From Papio anubis (taxonomy: Eukaryota > Chordata > Mammalia > Primates > Cercopithecidae), in NCBI RefSeq assembly GCF_008728515.1, contig NC_044981.1:129306884-129370883 (forward strand): a stretch of 64,000 bases of DNA, written 5' to 3'. Position 1 is the first letter of the stretch; each line of letters begins with the position of its first letter. Made by a program: the position numbers and the translations under genes. Under the pieces are notes generated by a model. It saw only the letters and a list, made by a program, of their open reading frames with translations, had not been told where the DNA came from and did not search any database. This document shows positions 30,283-44,527 of this stretch, in pieces.

Positions 30283-33105
30283 AATCCTTAAGCACTTTAA
30301 ATATGTCATGTCACTCCCTTCTAGCCTATAAGGTTTCCACTGAAAAATCTGCTGCCATGTACTGGAGCTCCACTGTATGTTCTTCATTTCTTTTCTTTCA
30401 CTGATTTTAGGATCCTTTCTTTATTCTTGGGCTTTGAGAGTTTGATTATCAAATGCTTTGAGGTAGTCTTTTTTGGGTTAAATTTAATTGGTGTCCTAGA
30501 ACCTTCTTGCATGTGGATATTGATAACTTTCTCTAGGTTTGGGAAGTTTTCCATTATTATCCTTTTGAATAAACCTTCTAGCTCCGCCCCTCCATCTCCT
30601 GTTTATGGGCAATAACTCTTAGATTTACCCTTTTGAGGCTATTTTCTAGATCTTGCAGGTATGCTTCACTGTTTTTGTTTTCCTTTTTCTTTTGTTTCCC
30701 CTGGCTGTGTATTTTCAAATAGCCTGTCTTCAAGCTCACTATTTCTTTCTTCTGCTTCATCAATTCTGCTGTTATGAGACTCTGATGCATTCTTCAGTAT
30801 GTCCATTACATTTTTCAACTCCAGAATTTCTACTTGATTCTTTTTAATTATTTCAATATCTTTGTTAAATTTATTTTATAGGATTCCGAATTCCTTCTCT
30901 GTTATCTTGAATTTTGTTGAGATTTCTCAAAAACACTATCTTGAATTCTCTATCTGAAAGGTCACATATCTCCATCTCTCTAGGATTGACCACTGGGTGC
31001 CTTGTTTGGTGACGTCATGTTTTCCCGGATAGTCTTGATGATTGTGGATGCTCATCAGTGTCTGAACATTGAAGAGTTAGGTATTTACTGGAGTCTCTGC
31101 CTCTGGGCTTCTTTATATCTGTCCTTTTTGGGAAGGCTTTTGAGGTATTTGAAGGAACTTGGGTGTTGTGATCTAAGTTTTTGGTCACTGTAATGCTATC
31201 TGCATTAAATGAGGGCACCCCAAGCCCAGTAATACTGTGGCTCCTGCAGACTCATAGAGATACCCTCTTGGGGGTCTTGGATAAGGTCTCAAAGAATTCT
31301 CTGGATTACCAGGTAGAGACTTGTTCTATTCCCTTACTTTCTCCCAAACAAATGGGGTCTCTCTCTTGTGTTGAGCTGCCTGGAGCTGGGGAAAGGGTGA
31401 CACATAAGCACTTCTGTGACCACCACCCTGGGACTGTGCTGGATCAGACCTGCAGCCAGCACAGGACTGGGTCACATTCAAAGCCTGTGGTAACCACTGC
31501 CTTGCTACCACCTATGTTTGCTCAAGGCTCTACAATCAGCAGGTGGCACAGCTAGCCAGGCTTGTATCCTTCCCTTCAGGGTGTCAAGTTCCCCCTGGTC
31601 CCTGGTGGGTCTAGAGATGCCATCTAGGAGCTAGGACCTGAATTTGGAATCTATCTGGTGCTCTATTAGGAATCTACCTGTTATTCTATTCTACTGTGGT
31701 TGAGCTGGCACCCAAGCCACAAAATAAAGTCCTTCCCACTTTTCCCTACCTATTCTACAAGCAGAGAATTATCTCCCATGACCACCACTGACTGCTCCAG
31801 GCCCATAGCAAGTACTGTCTAGCGATCACAGATGTCCATTCAATGCCTAAGGGCTCTTCAGTCAGCTCGTGGTGAATGCTCTCATGCCTAGGGCTCTCCC
31901 TTCAGAGCAGTGGGCTCCCCTCTGATCTAAAGGCAGGTGCAAAAATGCCATCCAAGAGCCATGGCCTGGAATCAGAGACCCCACATGCCGACTTGGTGCC
32001 CTATCCCACTGTTGACAAGCTGGTACCTAAGCTGCAATAGGAAGTCCCCTTTATTCTTCCTTCTCCTTTTCTCAAGTAAAAGGAGTCCCTCTCCATAGCC
32101 ACCACAGCTAGGAATGTGCTGGGTCATACATGAAGACAGCACATTTCTGAGTCTCACCCAAGGCCTGCAGCAAGTACTGCCTTGCTACTACTGTTGATTA
32201 TTCAGAGCCCGAGGGTGATGAATCTTAGCAGCAGGAGATGAATCTTGTCAAGATTGGATCCTTCCCTTCAAGGAAGCAAGCCTCCTTTAGGACATGTGTA
32301 GAAATGGTATCTGGGAACCAGGGCCTGGAATTGGGGCCTCAGGACTCTGCCTGGTGCCCTTTCTTTCTGTGACTGAGTTGGTATCCAAGTTGCAAGGCAA
32401 ATTCCTCTTTACTCTTTCCTCTCCTCCCTCAAGTGGAAGGAAGACATCTCTACTGGAGCTGTGAGCTGAGATGCCTGGGGCTGAGGGAGGGATAGCACAA
32501 GCACTCCCCTGGCTGCCCTGGTTGGTGTCTCACCAGGTCATGTGTCTGCAGAGTCCATTGGCTTCAAGCCCAGCAAAGCAGCAGGACTTGTCCAGGAATT
32601 GTGGTCCTTGTGGCCTAAACTGCCTGGACCCCAGAGCACTTCATCCCATGGTGGTGATGCTTTGCCAGAACTCAGGTTCCAACAGCTGAGATGGGAGATT
32701 CTTCTCTGGCTAGGACTGGTCTAAATGCCCCCTCCATGGGTGTTGGCTAAGTTCTACCCAGTGTTGCTTTCTGCTGTGAAAGGGCACTGAGTTCCAATGC
32801 AAAACCCTACACTTACTGAGCTCTTCCTCCCCCAAGTGCACAGATTCTCTCTGTGTGTCATTCGGTGGCTGCTGGAAGACTGGTGTGGGGTGATGGTGTC
32901 GGCAATTCAAGACTGTCTTTCCTACCCTCTTCAGTGCCTCTTTCAGTAATATGACGTAAAACTAGGTATTGTGTGATTGCTCACCTGTTTTTTGGTTCTT
33001 ACGAAGGTGCTTTTGTTGTGTGGATACTTGTTTAATTTGGTATTGCTGCAGGGAGGACGATCAGTGGGGGTTTCTATTTCGCCAACTTGTTCCACCTCCT
33101 TCCCT

Positions 33106-33445
33106 TTACCTTGTAGTATTCTTTCTCTTGTTTACAACCTTCCAGCCGCACTTGACTTCATATTCCTGGAACGCTGGAAGATCAGCACCCACTGCTGGAA
33201 TGCTCTTCCCAATTCTCCCTCTCTCCTAATTTGTAGGACTAACTCTTCTCAGTACCAATGTCACTTCCTCAGTCACATACCCCAGTCACTCATTATACGA
33301 CCTAGTTTTATCTTCTTCACAGAAGTTACCACTATCTGAAATGTGTTTTTTGTTTTGTTTTGTTTTTTGTTTGGTTTGTAAGCTCCATGAAAGCAAGAAG
33401 CATGTCTATTGATATTACCAAATATTTGTTAAATGAATGCAGTCT
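33106..33445 (+). mobile_element. L2 3' end (right part, split by L1)
   Basis: CTTGACTTCATATTCCTGGA, TGGAATGCTCTTCCCAATTC and GTAAGCTCCATGAAAGCAAG, then AATATTTGTTAAATGAATG match the L2 3' region in order, with a (GTTTT)n insert at 33345-33375. Confidence 0.75.
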
Positions 33446-33859
33446 GTCTGAGGAGCTCTAGTTTATCATGTTTCAGCTATGGTTTGTGGTGAAGCTGAAG
33501 CTACCCAGCGTCATCTCTGTCCCATCTGCAGTGAACCCTGAGGTGTATGTGGTCCATAGCTTCACAAGACGGGCTTTATTTAGCTACCTCTCAATACGCC
33601 AAGATAGTAATTTCTTACTGGCTAAAAGGCAGTGCCAATTTTCTGAATTATATAAAGAAAACTGTCAACGATAAAACAACTTTTAGAAAAAATATAAGCA
33701 ATAATTCAATAAATAAGGCAATATAAGTTGTTTTTCATGGAATTCAATAAGGGTGTTTTTATTTTTATTAGAAAAAAATATAGCCTAAAAACACTTTTAC
33801 TTTAGTTTTCTTAAATTGCTCTGAGTAAAAACATTATTCAATGTGGTCAATCTAACAGA

Positions 33860-34000
33860 TGGTATTATTCCCATTTTACAGATTTTGAAACTGAATATTT
33901 AAGTAATTTGCCAGAGTCAGAATGCTGTCAGCATTAGAACTGGATTTTCAAACTTAAGTTTATCTGACTCGAAAGCTTTTGCCTTTCACCACCACCCTAT
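33860..34000 (-). mobile_element. MIR fragment
   Basis: ATTCCCATTTTACAGATTTT and AAGTAATTTGCCAGAGTCAG match the MIR core, antisense. Confidence 0.65.
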
Positions 34001-34334
34001 TGCTTCTAAAATGTCAAACATCGGCTGAACCACATGACAGGTATCCTATAAATGTAAGTTTATCTTTCTCATTCCCTTCCAATAGAGCCTCTGATTCTTT
34101 CCGTACTCTGCCCCACCAGCAGGTACTGATGATTGTCTGCCATATTCTATTTCATGGAATATTTGTTAAGTTTTACCTCTTGATGAAAACACATCCCAAG
34201 TGTCTGACAGAAGATCATTAAAATTACAACTTAAAAGAGAACTCACCCAACTGCATACGTAAAACCTCACTAAAATTGTCTTTACTCCTGTTCAGAAATA
34301 TTACTTTTCTATTGCATTCCCAGTATATTAACTG

Positions 34335-34560
34335 TCTAGGCCATGCGATGTGCTGTGGCAGAAAGAACGTGGGCTCTGGGGTCAAAGAATCTGGGGCCCT
34401 ATGACTCATCTCTGCCATTGACTGGTTGTGTGGCTGTGGACACATTATTATTACTTCTCTGTATATGTTTCCTCATCTATAGCTTTGCGAGAACAGCCTA
34501 CCCCTTCACACTGTGGGATGCTTCCTGCCTGGCACATCATGAGCCTTCCATAAAGGTTAG
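34335..34560 (+). mobile_element. MIR
   Basis: AAGAACGTGGGCTCTGGGGT, TGACTGGTTGTGTGGCTGTG, TTTCCTCATCTATAG and CTGGCACATCATG follow the MIR consensus in order. Confidence 0.8.
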
Positions 34561-35383
34561 TTTCCTTCTTCCCCTCACTTTGCCCCACCCTTTTGGTATT
34601 CTCTACTGTTTTAACCTTCTGGAAGTATAGAGGATGCACAGAGAGTCTCCATTTTGTATTTGAAAAAAACCTTTTAGGGCAGTACTTTTGAAAAATAAAA
34701 CTTGTATGTTGAAATGAGTGCTGCATGTTCCATTGACATCCTGGGAGCTGACAGTTTTATTTCCATGATGCAGCAGTGCTGAGAGAAGTTGAACTTTGCT
34801 TTTTGGAATTGCTCTTAAAGCCAGTTTATGAGTAAATTGAGAAAGGCAGCTTCATTACTCTATGGTATTTTTGACAAAAATAAAACAAATGTATACAGTG
34901 ACAGTTTTACCATGCTCCTTATCACTGCCTTGGTTCCAAATGATCTTATTATTTTTAAAGATCAAAATGACCACAAAAGGATAAAGATGTGAAGCCAGGA
35001 AATATGTCAAAAGGCTAACGATAATTCCAAAAGATGAGTTCTACCACTGATTTGGCACAATGGGGGCAACATGGATATTTAGGTATAACCCCTCATGGTG
35101 ACTATTTTACAGGATATTTATTCAGGCCAATCTGCTTATTAGATTGTTTATTTTAAACACTTATCTAATATGAAACTTAGCTGCACAAAAATATTACAAT
35201 CAGTTCAACAGGATTTACTGTGTACTTCTGATAAGCCAATACTACTTAGAAGAAATCCTTCAGATTATTGTCTGGAAACTTTTTATGGTGCACACTTCAT
35301 CAGTAGTAGACTATTAAGTGTGTACTCCCAATTTCTGTATAACTTACTGATAAATTATATACTTATATTTTAATTATGATCTT

Positions 35384-35653
35384 AGGGTAAGCCCTCATGA
35401 ATGGGATTAGTGCCCTTATAAAAAGACACAAGAGTTTGCTTTCTCTCCTTTTCTCTCTGGTCTCCACCATGTGAGGTGGAGGATATGGCAAGAAGACTGC
35501 CATCTGTCAACCCGGAAGCAGGCCCTCACCAGAATTCAATCTGTTGACAGGTTGACCTTGGCCTTCTCAGCCTCCAAAACTGTGAGAAATAAATGTTTGC
35601 TATTTAATCCACCTAGTCTATGGTGATTTGCTTTAGCAGCAGAGCTAAGACAA
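35384..35653 (+). mobile_element. MLT1-type MaLR LTR, 3' part
   Basis: GCCCTCATGAATGGGATTAG, GTGCCCTTATAAAAAGACAC, CAGCCTCCAAAACTGTGAGA and AATAAATGTTTGCTATTTAA match the 3' portion of an MLT1 LTR, ending GAGCTAAGACA. The 5' part is not recognisable. This is an old non-coding remnant. Confidence 0.75.
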
Positions 35654-36331
35654 TGTATTTATAAAGTATGTGCACTGTGAAACAGATAATAAAAATTAAT
35701 AAATATGAGATACAAATGTATGTGTGTGTATGTGTGTATTCATTCTAATATTTCCTTTCTTTATCCCAATGGAGTGGCTTGTATGTCTGGTGTACATGTA
35801 TACATCCTGCTTTGTAGAAGATTGCTTTAGATGATACTTGTGATAAAGGGGTAACACTTCTTGTAAATGGTTGTTAAACAAAATTGTTACCTTCACATCT
35901 GTTTAGCAATATCCATTACCTATACCAAAACCAAATGGCAATGCAGATTCACCCAAAGTATAATTCAGGAAGACTAGACTTGAATGCAATTTTATCATTA
36001 CTTGTCCAGAAGACAAAGCTTAATATAGTTGCTAAAAACTGCATGAGCATGAGATATTATCAAATAATGGAATGCTATGTAGACACAGGAAGACATTTCT
36101 GTAAGTGTGATATGTAAAGGAACCAAAGATACAACTTTGAGTATAGTAACTGACAGTAAGCCAACACATTCTGAGTTGGCTCTAGTTTGATTATGAGCCC
36201 TACAAAGTCTAAGACTTAAACAGTTATGGCCTAAACAGCTGTTTCCAGCCAAAAAGCCTGTTAGAGTTGCATCAGTCATCGGAGAAGCACTCACAGAGGC
36301 TTGTAACAATGATGTTACAAGAAGCTAACTA

Positions 36332-36763
<432 letters not shown>

Positions 36764-37167
36764 TTACCTCGGTTGCTGTTCATATGTGTACTCAAGTTAC
36801 AGAAAAACACTCATTCATAAATCCAAAAGATCTGTCAGACGAAAGATTACTCGCTATTGCTATACAATTGCAACAAATTAGTTCAAAAAATTTCTTAAAG
36901 CTCTTTTATTGGGGATAATATATGATTTTATAATGTTTTAAAGTCCATTTCGATCTACAAATTTTTTTCTAAAATAATGATCTGAGACTAAGAAGCTCGG
37001 TATGGATGTAGAAAACTCAGTTCTTTTGAAGAAATAGCAAGGAATTCAATTTATAATTAGCTTTGTTAAATTTGCCAGTTCACATTAAAGAACTATAAGA
37101 TACTAGAAATAGATAATTAAGAGAAGATTTCACAGACTGCAGTAAAAAACACTTAAAAGCATCTTTA

Positions 37168-39243
<2,076 letters not shown>

Positions 39244-39750
39244 TCAAGTATGAGTCTTCATTATTATCTTAACAAATTCCTATACCATAAAACCTCCGTA
39301 TGGCAAAAAAGAGATTTATAATCCCAAGCACACACAAGTGAGTCAGAACTTTTGTAGTTTACACAAACTCCTACTAGTTTTAATCTATGTGATCTATCAA
39401 ACTTGAATGTCTTTTCTATACCATATGCCTTCAGCTTCCTGTCTATACCTTCACCTACATATTTATCTCCATTTAGATATGTCCTCACCTCCTTTTTTGT
39501 CACAGTTCAGAGAATGAGATGTCTTCTTCTGGATCAATTCCATCCCTCCACCTGCAAACGTGACTCCCAACCCCACCTCCTAGGAAGTCACGCTTCATTA
39601 GTCAAACCCTCTCTCATCTTCCCTTAGACCTCCCCCATTTCTTGGGGTCACTGATAAGTTTAAAAGTCCTTCCCTCTGACCTGCATTTCCATCTAGATAC
39701 TATTTGCTTCCATTTTCTCTTTTAAATAACACTTCTTAAAATAGTACGTA

Positions 39751-40138
39751 CTAGTGCTATATGACAGAAATACCATCTGAGCCACAAATGTGATCTTATA
39801 TAAAATTTTAAAGGTTTTTATCAGCTATGTTAAAAAAAAGTAAAAAGAGATATGTAAAATTAGTATTACTTATACGTTAATTGACCTAATATATCCATGT
39901 TATCATATCAGTATGTAATCAATGTGTTAATTGACTCAATATATTCATGTTATCATATCAGTATGTAATCAATATACAATTATCAATTATATGTTTTACA
40001 TTTTCTTTTTCATACTAAGTCTTCGAAATGTTGTGCAGCATTCTATGCTTAGAGCAGATCTCAATCTACACCAGCAACGTTACAAGTGCTCAAGAGTCAC
40101 GTGTGGCCAGTGGCTGCAGCACTGGACAGCACATCTGT
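39751..40138. mobile_element. hAT-type non-autonomous DNA transposon
   Basis: TAGTGCTATATGACAGAAAT at the left and CACTGGACAGCACA at the right correspond to the terminal repeats of the CAGTGCTGTCCAATA family. The internal AGCCACAAATGTGAT, CATACTAAGTCTTCGAAAT and GTGTGGCCAGTGGCT agree. I am not certain of the MER number. It contains a 50-bp tandem duplication. Confidence 0.7.
39876..39975. repeat. 50-bp tandem duplication
   Basis: Two adjacent units with period 50 each start GTTAATTGAC and contain CATGTTATCATATCAGTATG, differing at only a few positions. Confidence 0.9.
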
Positions 40139-40734
40139 CCCCACTTACTGATATCCAATGTATCATAATCTAGCTTCAGTTCACCAAAACACGATAAAAA
40201 TACTCCTGCTAAGAGTCCCCAGAAATCACCTGGTTGACAAATGCAATAGACAGACTCAGTCCTTGTCTTCCAGGATCTCTGTGCTGTGTGTGATTCTCTT
40301 AAACACCACCTCCTCGAAACTACTATTTGACAGCTGATACTGTGCACTCTCCTAGTTCTAGAATCACTCCAATCAGTCCTTCTCCATCGAGAAAACATTG
40401 GTTCCTGTACTTTTCCCGTTCCTTATGAGCTAGTATGTCAGAATTCCATCGTCTGATCACTGTCCTCACTCCACACAATCTAGGGGACTTAACTCTCTCA
40501 TGTGTTAATGACCCTATCTGTGATGACTCATACATAAACCTATATCTCCAACTAGGCCACATCCTAAGTTTCAGACTTTTTATCTAATATTTCTGCATGT
40601 CCCATAGATACCTAAACTCTGAAATGATTAAAGCTTGTGAGCATGTATGTTAGGAGGTAGAGAGTACTGAGTAGTGGCAAACCTGTGGGAACAATTGTTA
40701 AGATAAACTGAGGCAACTGTGAGATACAGTATAA

Positions 40735-40830
40735 CAAGCTGAAGAGTCAGAATTACTACATGAATTCAAGTATTTTAGTCAATCTCTCTAAAACTCAGTT
40801 TCATAGCAGCTTTCTGGATTACTGAGGGAT
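40735..40830 (+). mobile_element. Possible MIR fragment
   Basis: GCTGAAGAGTCAGAATTACT through CAATCTCTCTAAAACTCAGT weakly follows the MIR consensus. Confidence 0.4.
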
Positions 40831-41974
40831 AAATCTGATTTATATTTAATTTCATTTAAATTATATGTATAAAGTGAAAATTTCTAAGACAGAAGGCAAA
40901 CCACATTAAATTTAAATTACATGATTTTGAAACGAAAAGATATTATGGCTATCATTTTTTATCATTAAATTTAAAAATTAAAATAAAATAATCCTGAGGA
41001 CAACCAAGCAGTTATTAATCTAAATAAACAAATCTGAACGAACTAGGCATCACTTTTTCTAAGAAACAGTAATTTTTACATCGCTAACCTCTAACATTTT
41101 CTTTGGGAAACACTGCATGTCAGGACATGATCAAAAAAATATGCCTGTGCTCCAGATATTATTTGCACTTAAAATATTGCCAGCATAGTTCATAGTTCAT
41201 TTCATAGGTCTATCACCTGGGTGAGAGTAGATAGCATAGTAATAAGGTTTTTAAGTTATGGGGTTGAATATAGCCTTGTCTTATAGTCAATCATGTTTCA
41301 CCTTATTTGTATAGGCATTAAATTAGTCTTTAGGTGTCTGAATATACACCAACTTTTAAATAAAAGAACATAAAAGTTCCATTTTTAATTATTTTTGAAA
41401 CAGAATTTTCCTGAGGTTACTATATCCCACAAACCAAATGTCTGCTTTCAAATAAAATGGTGATTAAAATTAACCCTCACTTATAAAGCATGCATTTAAA
41501 AAACATTTTGGATGACATTCCATAAAACCTCTCCTTATAGTCATTATAGATCAATTTTCAAGTGTTAACTATCATAAGGCAACTTTGTTCCTGCCACAGT
41601 GCAAGAGCTGACAGGACAAAAACTTGAGAAATCCCAATCATGGGTGGTTGTAGGCTGAGTCCATAAAGGAGGAGTTTAGCAGGAATAATTCTGCTATTCA
41701 AATGAACTGGGATCCAGCAGCTGTCACAGCAAAGGGGTGAAAAGAGCAGAAGAGGAAAGGGAAAAGACTGTGGTTATAGGACGTATCTAGCTTTCAGTAA
41801 ATCTAAGACTTTATTCCCATTGATGCTTTCCAAATTACTGAAGAATCTTAAAGGGGTTCTAAGAATTTGGACAAAAAATGGGCAGAAGTGTTTTGTAAAG
41901 ACAGCCTTTTAAGAAAACTATGAAAGGTAACTCTACATTTATTCACCCCTTAGTACATGTCATGCACTGTCTTT

Positions 41975-42675
41975 AAAATTTTTTTTTTTATTGAAATACG
42001 TGTTTGGCTTCATTCACTGCTGTGAGATAATCCATATTCTAGCCTGGGACAGCAGTTGTCCTTTCCTTAATGTGGCTAGAACTTCTTCATGTATATATAC
42101 TACACTCTATCTATTACAGTGTATCCATTCTGTTGCTGGGCATTTGAGTTATTCACAATTTTAGGTTACTATAAATAAAGCTGCTATATACATTCTTGTA
42201 CATGTCTTTGTGGATATAAGCTCTTAATTCCTCTTGGGTATGTATACCTGACAATGTGATTCCTGAGTCAGAAGGAAGGCATATGTTCATCTTTGACAGA
42301 CACTGACCTTTTTTCAGTGTATTACTCTCTTTTCAGTGTATTAATGACCATGCTAACCCATTGCCCATTTTTATTAAAGACAGTATTAATTTACTCTGTT
42401 ACCACAACGAGAGTTTCCGTTATTCCACATTCTTGTCAATACTTGATATTGTTAGTCTTTTTTATTTTCACCATTTTGGGTGTGTGATGGTATCTCACTG
42501 TGGTTTTAATTAGAATTTTCCTGATGAGTAATTATGAAGAATACTTTTTCATGTTTCTTGTTCATTTGATATCTTCTTTTTAATGAAGTAACTGTTAGAT
42601 CTTTTGCCCATTAAGAAAACTAGGTTGTTTGTCTTTGTCTTATTGATTTGTCAAAGCTCTTTGTTATGAAACATT
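41975..42675 (-). mobile_element. L1M fragment, antisense on plus
   Basis: TGTATCCATTCTGTTGCTGG, TAAAGCTGCTATATACATTC and TGATGGTATCTCACTGTGGT, then TTAGATCTTTTGCCCATTAA are L1 ORF2 C-terminal region in antisense. Confidence 0.85.
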
Positions 42676-42765
42676 TTATATATATATGTGTATGTCTGTA
42701 TATATATGTGTGTGTATATATATCTGTGTGTGTATGTGTGTGCGTGTGTGTGTGTGTGTGTGTGA
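42676..42765. repeat. (TATG)n/(TG)n microsatellite
   Basis: TA/TATG units pass into about 12 uninterrupted TG units at 42741-42765. It lies between two L1 fragments of opposite orientation. Confidence 0.95.
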
Positions 42766-42794
42766 GACTCAAACCTTACTCCAACCAGTGAATT

Positions 42795-42930
42795 AGGTCC
42801 TTCATTATTGTCTTTTAATAATGGAGAAACTGGAGAAGAGGGAATTAATTTATCAAAATTAAATAGCTTGTATGATGCAACACTGGTATGATTGCAGAAC
42901 TCCTGCTTTAACCATTTGGTTATACTTTCT
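42795..42930 (-). mobile_element. Possible MIR fragment
   Basis: AATAATGGAGAAACTGGAGA and TTGCAGAACTCCTGCTTTAA resemble the MIR core, antisense. Confidence 0.5.
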
Positions 42931-42974
42931 CAGGCAAACAGCAGTGGACTCTTCAGGTTACCAAAAGGTCAAAC

Positions 42975-44446
42975 CCAGATCTGCTTCTACTAATAAAAGA
43001 GTCATATAACAACCTAGTAGAGAGAGAGAAAATATTTGCAAACCATACATCTGATAAAAGGGTTAATATCCAAAACACATAACGAACTGAAACGACTCAA
43101 TAGTAAAAAACAAATAACCCAAATAAAAAATGGGCAATGGGTTGGCATGGTCATCACTCAAAAGAAGACATAAAAATGACAACAGTTGTATGAAAAATGC
43201 TCAACATGACTCATCATCAAAGAAATGCAAATTAAAACTACAATGAGATACCACCTCACACCTGTTAAAATGGCTATTATCTAAAAGAGGAAAGATAACA
43301 AGTGTAGGAGATGCTGTGGAGGATGAAAATCTTGCACACTGCTGGTAGGAGTGTAAATTAGCACAGCCATTTAGTCTGTTTTCACATGGCTATAAAGAAC
43401 TACTCGAGAGTGGGTAATTTACAAAGGAAAGAGGTTTAGCTGACTCAGTTCAGCATGGCTGCGGAAGCCTCAGGAGACTTACAATCACGGCAGAAGGGGA
43501 AGGGGAAGCAAGGCACCTTCTTCACAAGGCGGCAGGAAGGAGAAGGAAAGCAGGAGGAACTACCAAACATGTATAAAACTGTCAGATTTCATGAGAACTC
43601 ACTCATTATCATAAGAACAGCATGGAGGACACTGCCCCATGATTCAATTACCTTCACCTGGTCTCTCCCTTGACACATGGGGATTAGGGGGATTACAATT
43701 CAAGATGAGATTTTGGGTGGCGACACAGCCAAACCATATCAGCCATTATAGAAAACACTATGGAAGTTCCTAAAAACAGAACTACCATATGATCCAGCTA
43801 TCACACCGCTGGGTATATAGCAAAGGAAATGAAATCAGTATGTTGAAGAAATATCCACACTTCCATGTTCACTGCGGCATTATTCACAAGTAGCCAAGAT
43901 ATGGAGTCAACCTAAGTGTTCATCAATGGATAAACGGACAAACGAAATGTGGTGTATGTACATTATGGAATACTGTTTGGCCTTAAAAAAGAAAATCCCG
44001 TCATTTGAGACAACAAGGATGAACTTAGAGAACATTATGTTAAGTGAAATAAGCTAAGCTCAGAAAGACAAATACTACATGATCTCATCTACATGTGGAG
44101 TGCAAAAAAGTTGAACTCACAGAAGAAGTGAGTAAGATGGTGGTTGCTAAGGGCTGTGTGGCTGGAGAGGGAGACTGGGGAACTGTTGGTCTAAGGACAT
44201 AAAACTTCAGCTAGACAAGAGGAAGTAAGTTCAAGATATCTATTTTACAACATGTTACTAGAAGAAATAACAATGTACTGTATTTCTAAAAATCACTAAG
44301 AGAATAGATTTTCGGGTTTCTCACCACAAAATGATAAGCATGTGAGGTAATGCATACATTAATCAGCTCAATTTAGCCATGTCACAATGTATATGTATTT
44401 CAAAACAATGGGTTATACACAAAAGTAGATACAATTTATTTTTAAA
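42975..44446 (+). mobile_element. L1 3' end (L1MA/MB type), interrupted by an LTR
   Basis: Sense L1: CATCTGATAAAAGGGTTAAT, AATTAAAACTACAATGAGAT and CTGGGTATATAGCAAAGGAA, then 3' UTR sequence CATGATCTCATCTACATGTG and TAAGATGGTGGTTGCTAAGG. It is split at 43370/43742 by a solo LTR and continues in register afterwards. Confidence 0.88.
43371..43741 (-). mobile_element. MaLR solo LTR (MST-type)
   Basis: A 371-bp LTR in antisense, from TTAGTCTGTTTTCACATGGC to GCCAAACCATATCA. On the minus strand it opens TGATATGGTTTGGCTGTG, the shared MST/THE1 start. The 5-base GCCAT lies directly on both sides (43366-43370 and 43742-43746), and the host L1 resumes without loss. There is no internal region, so the provirus was removed by LTR-LTR recombination. 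Confidence 0.9.
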
Positions 44447-44527
44447 GACTCAAACTCCTGGACTCAAGCAATCTTCTTGCGTCAGCTTCCAGAGTAGCTG
44501 AGATTACAGGTGTCGATCATTGAGCCG
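44446..44527 (-). mobile_element. Alu-monomer-like fragment
   Basis: AGACTCAAACTCCTGGACTC, CAAGCAATCTTCTTGCGTCA and GTAGCTGAGATTACAGGTGT match an old Alu left monomer in antisense. Confidence 0.75.

Noticed and set aside
31181..31555. 124-codon frame on plus and others up to 33339
   Set aside because: They lie in the L1 5' UTR (antisense), which is unusually GC-rich and open by chance.
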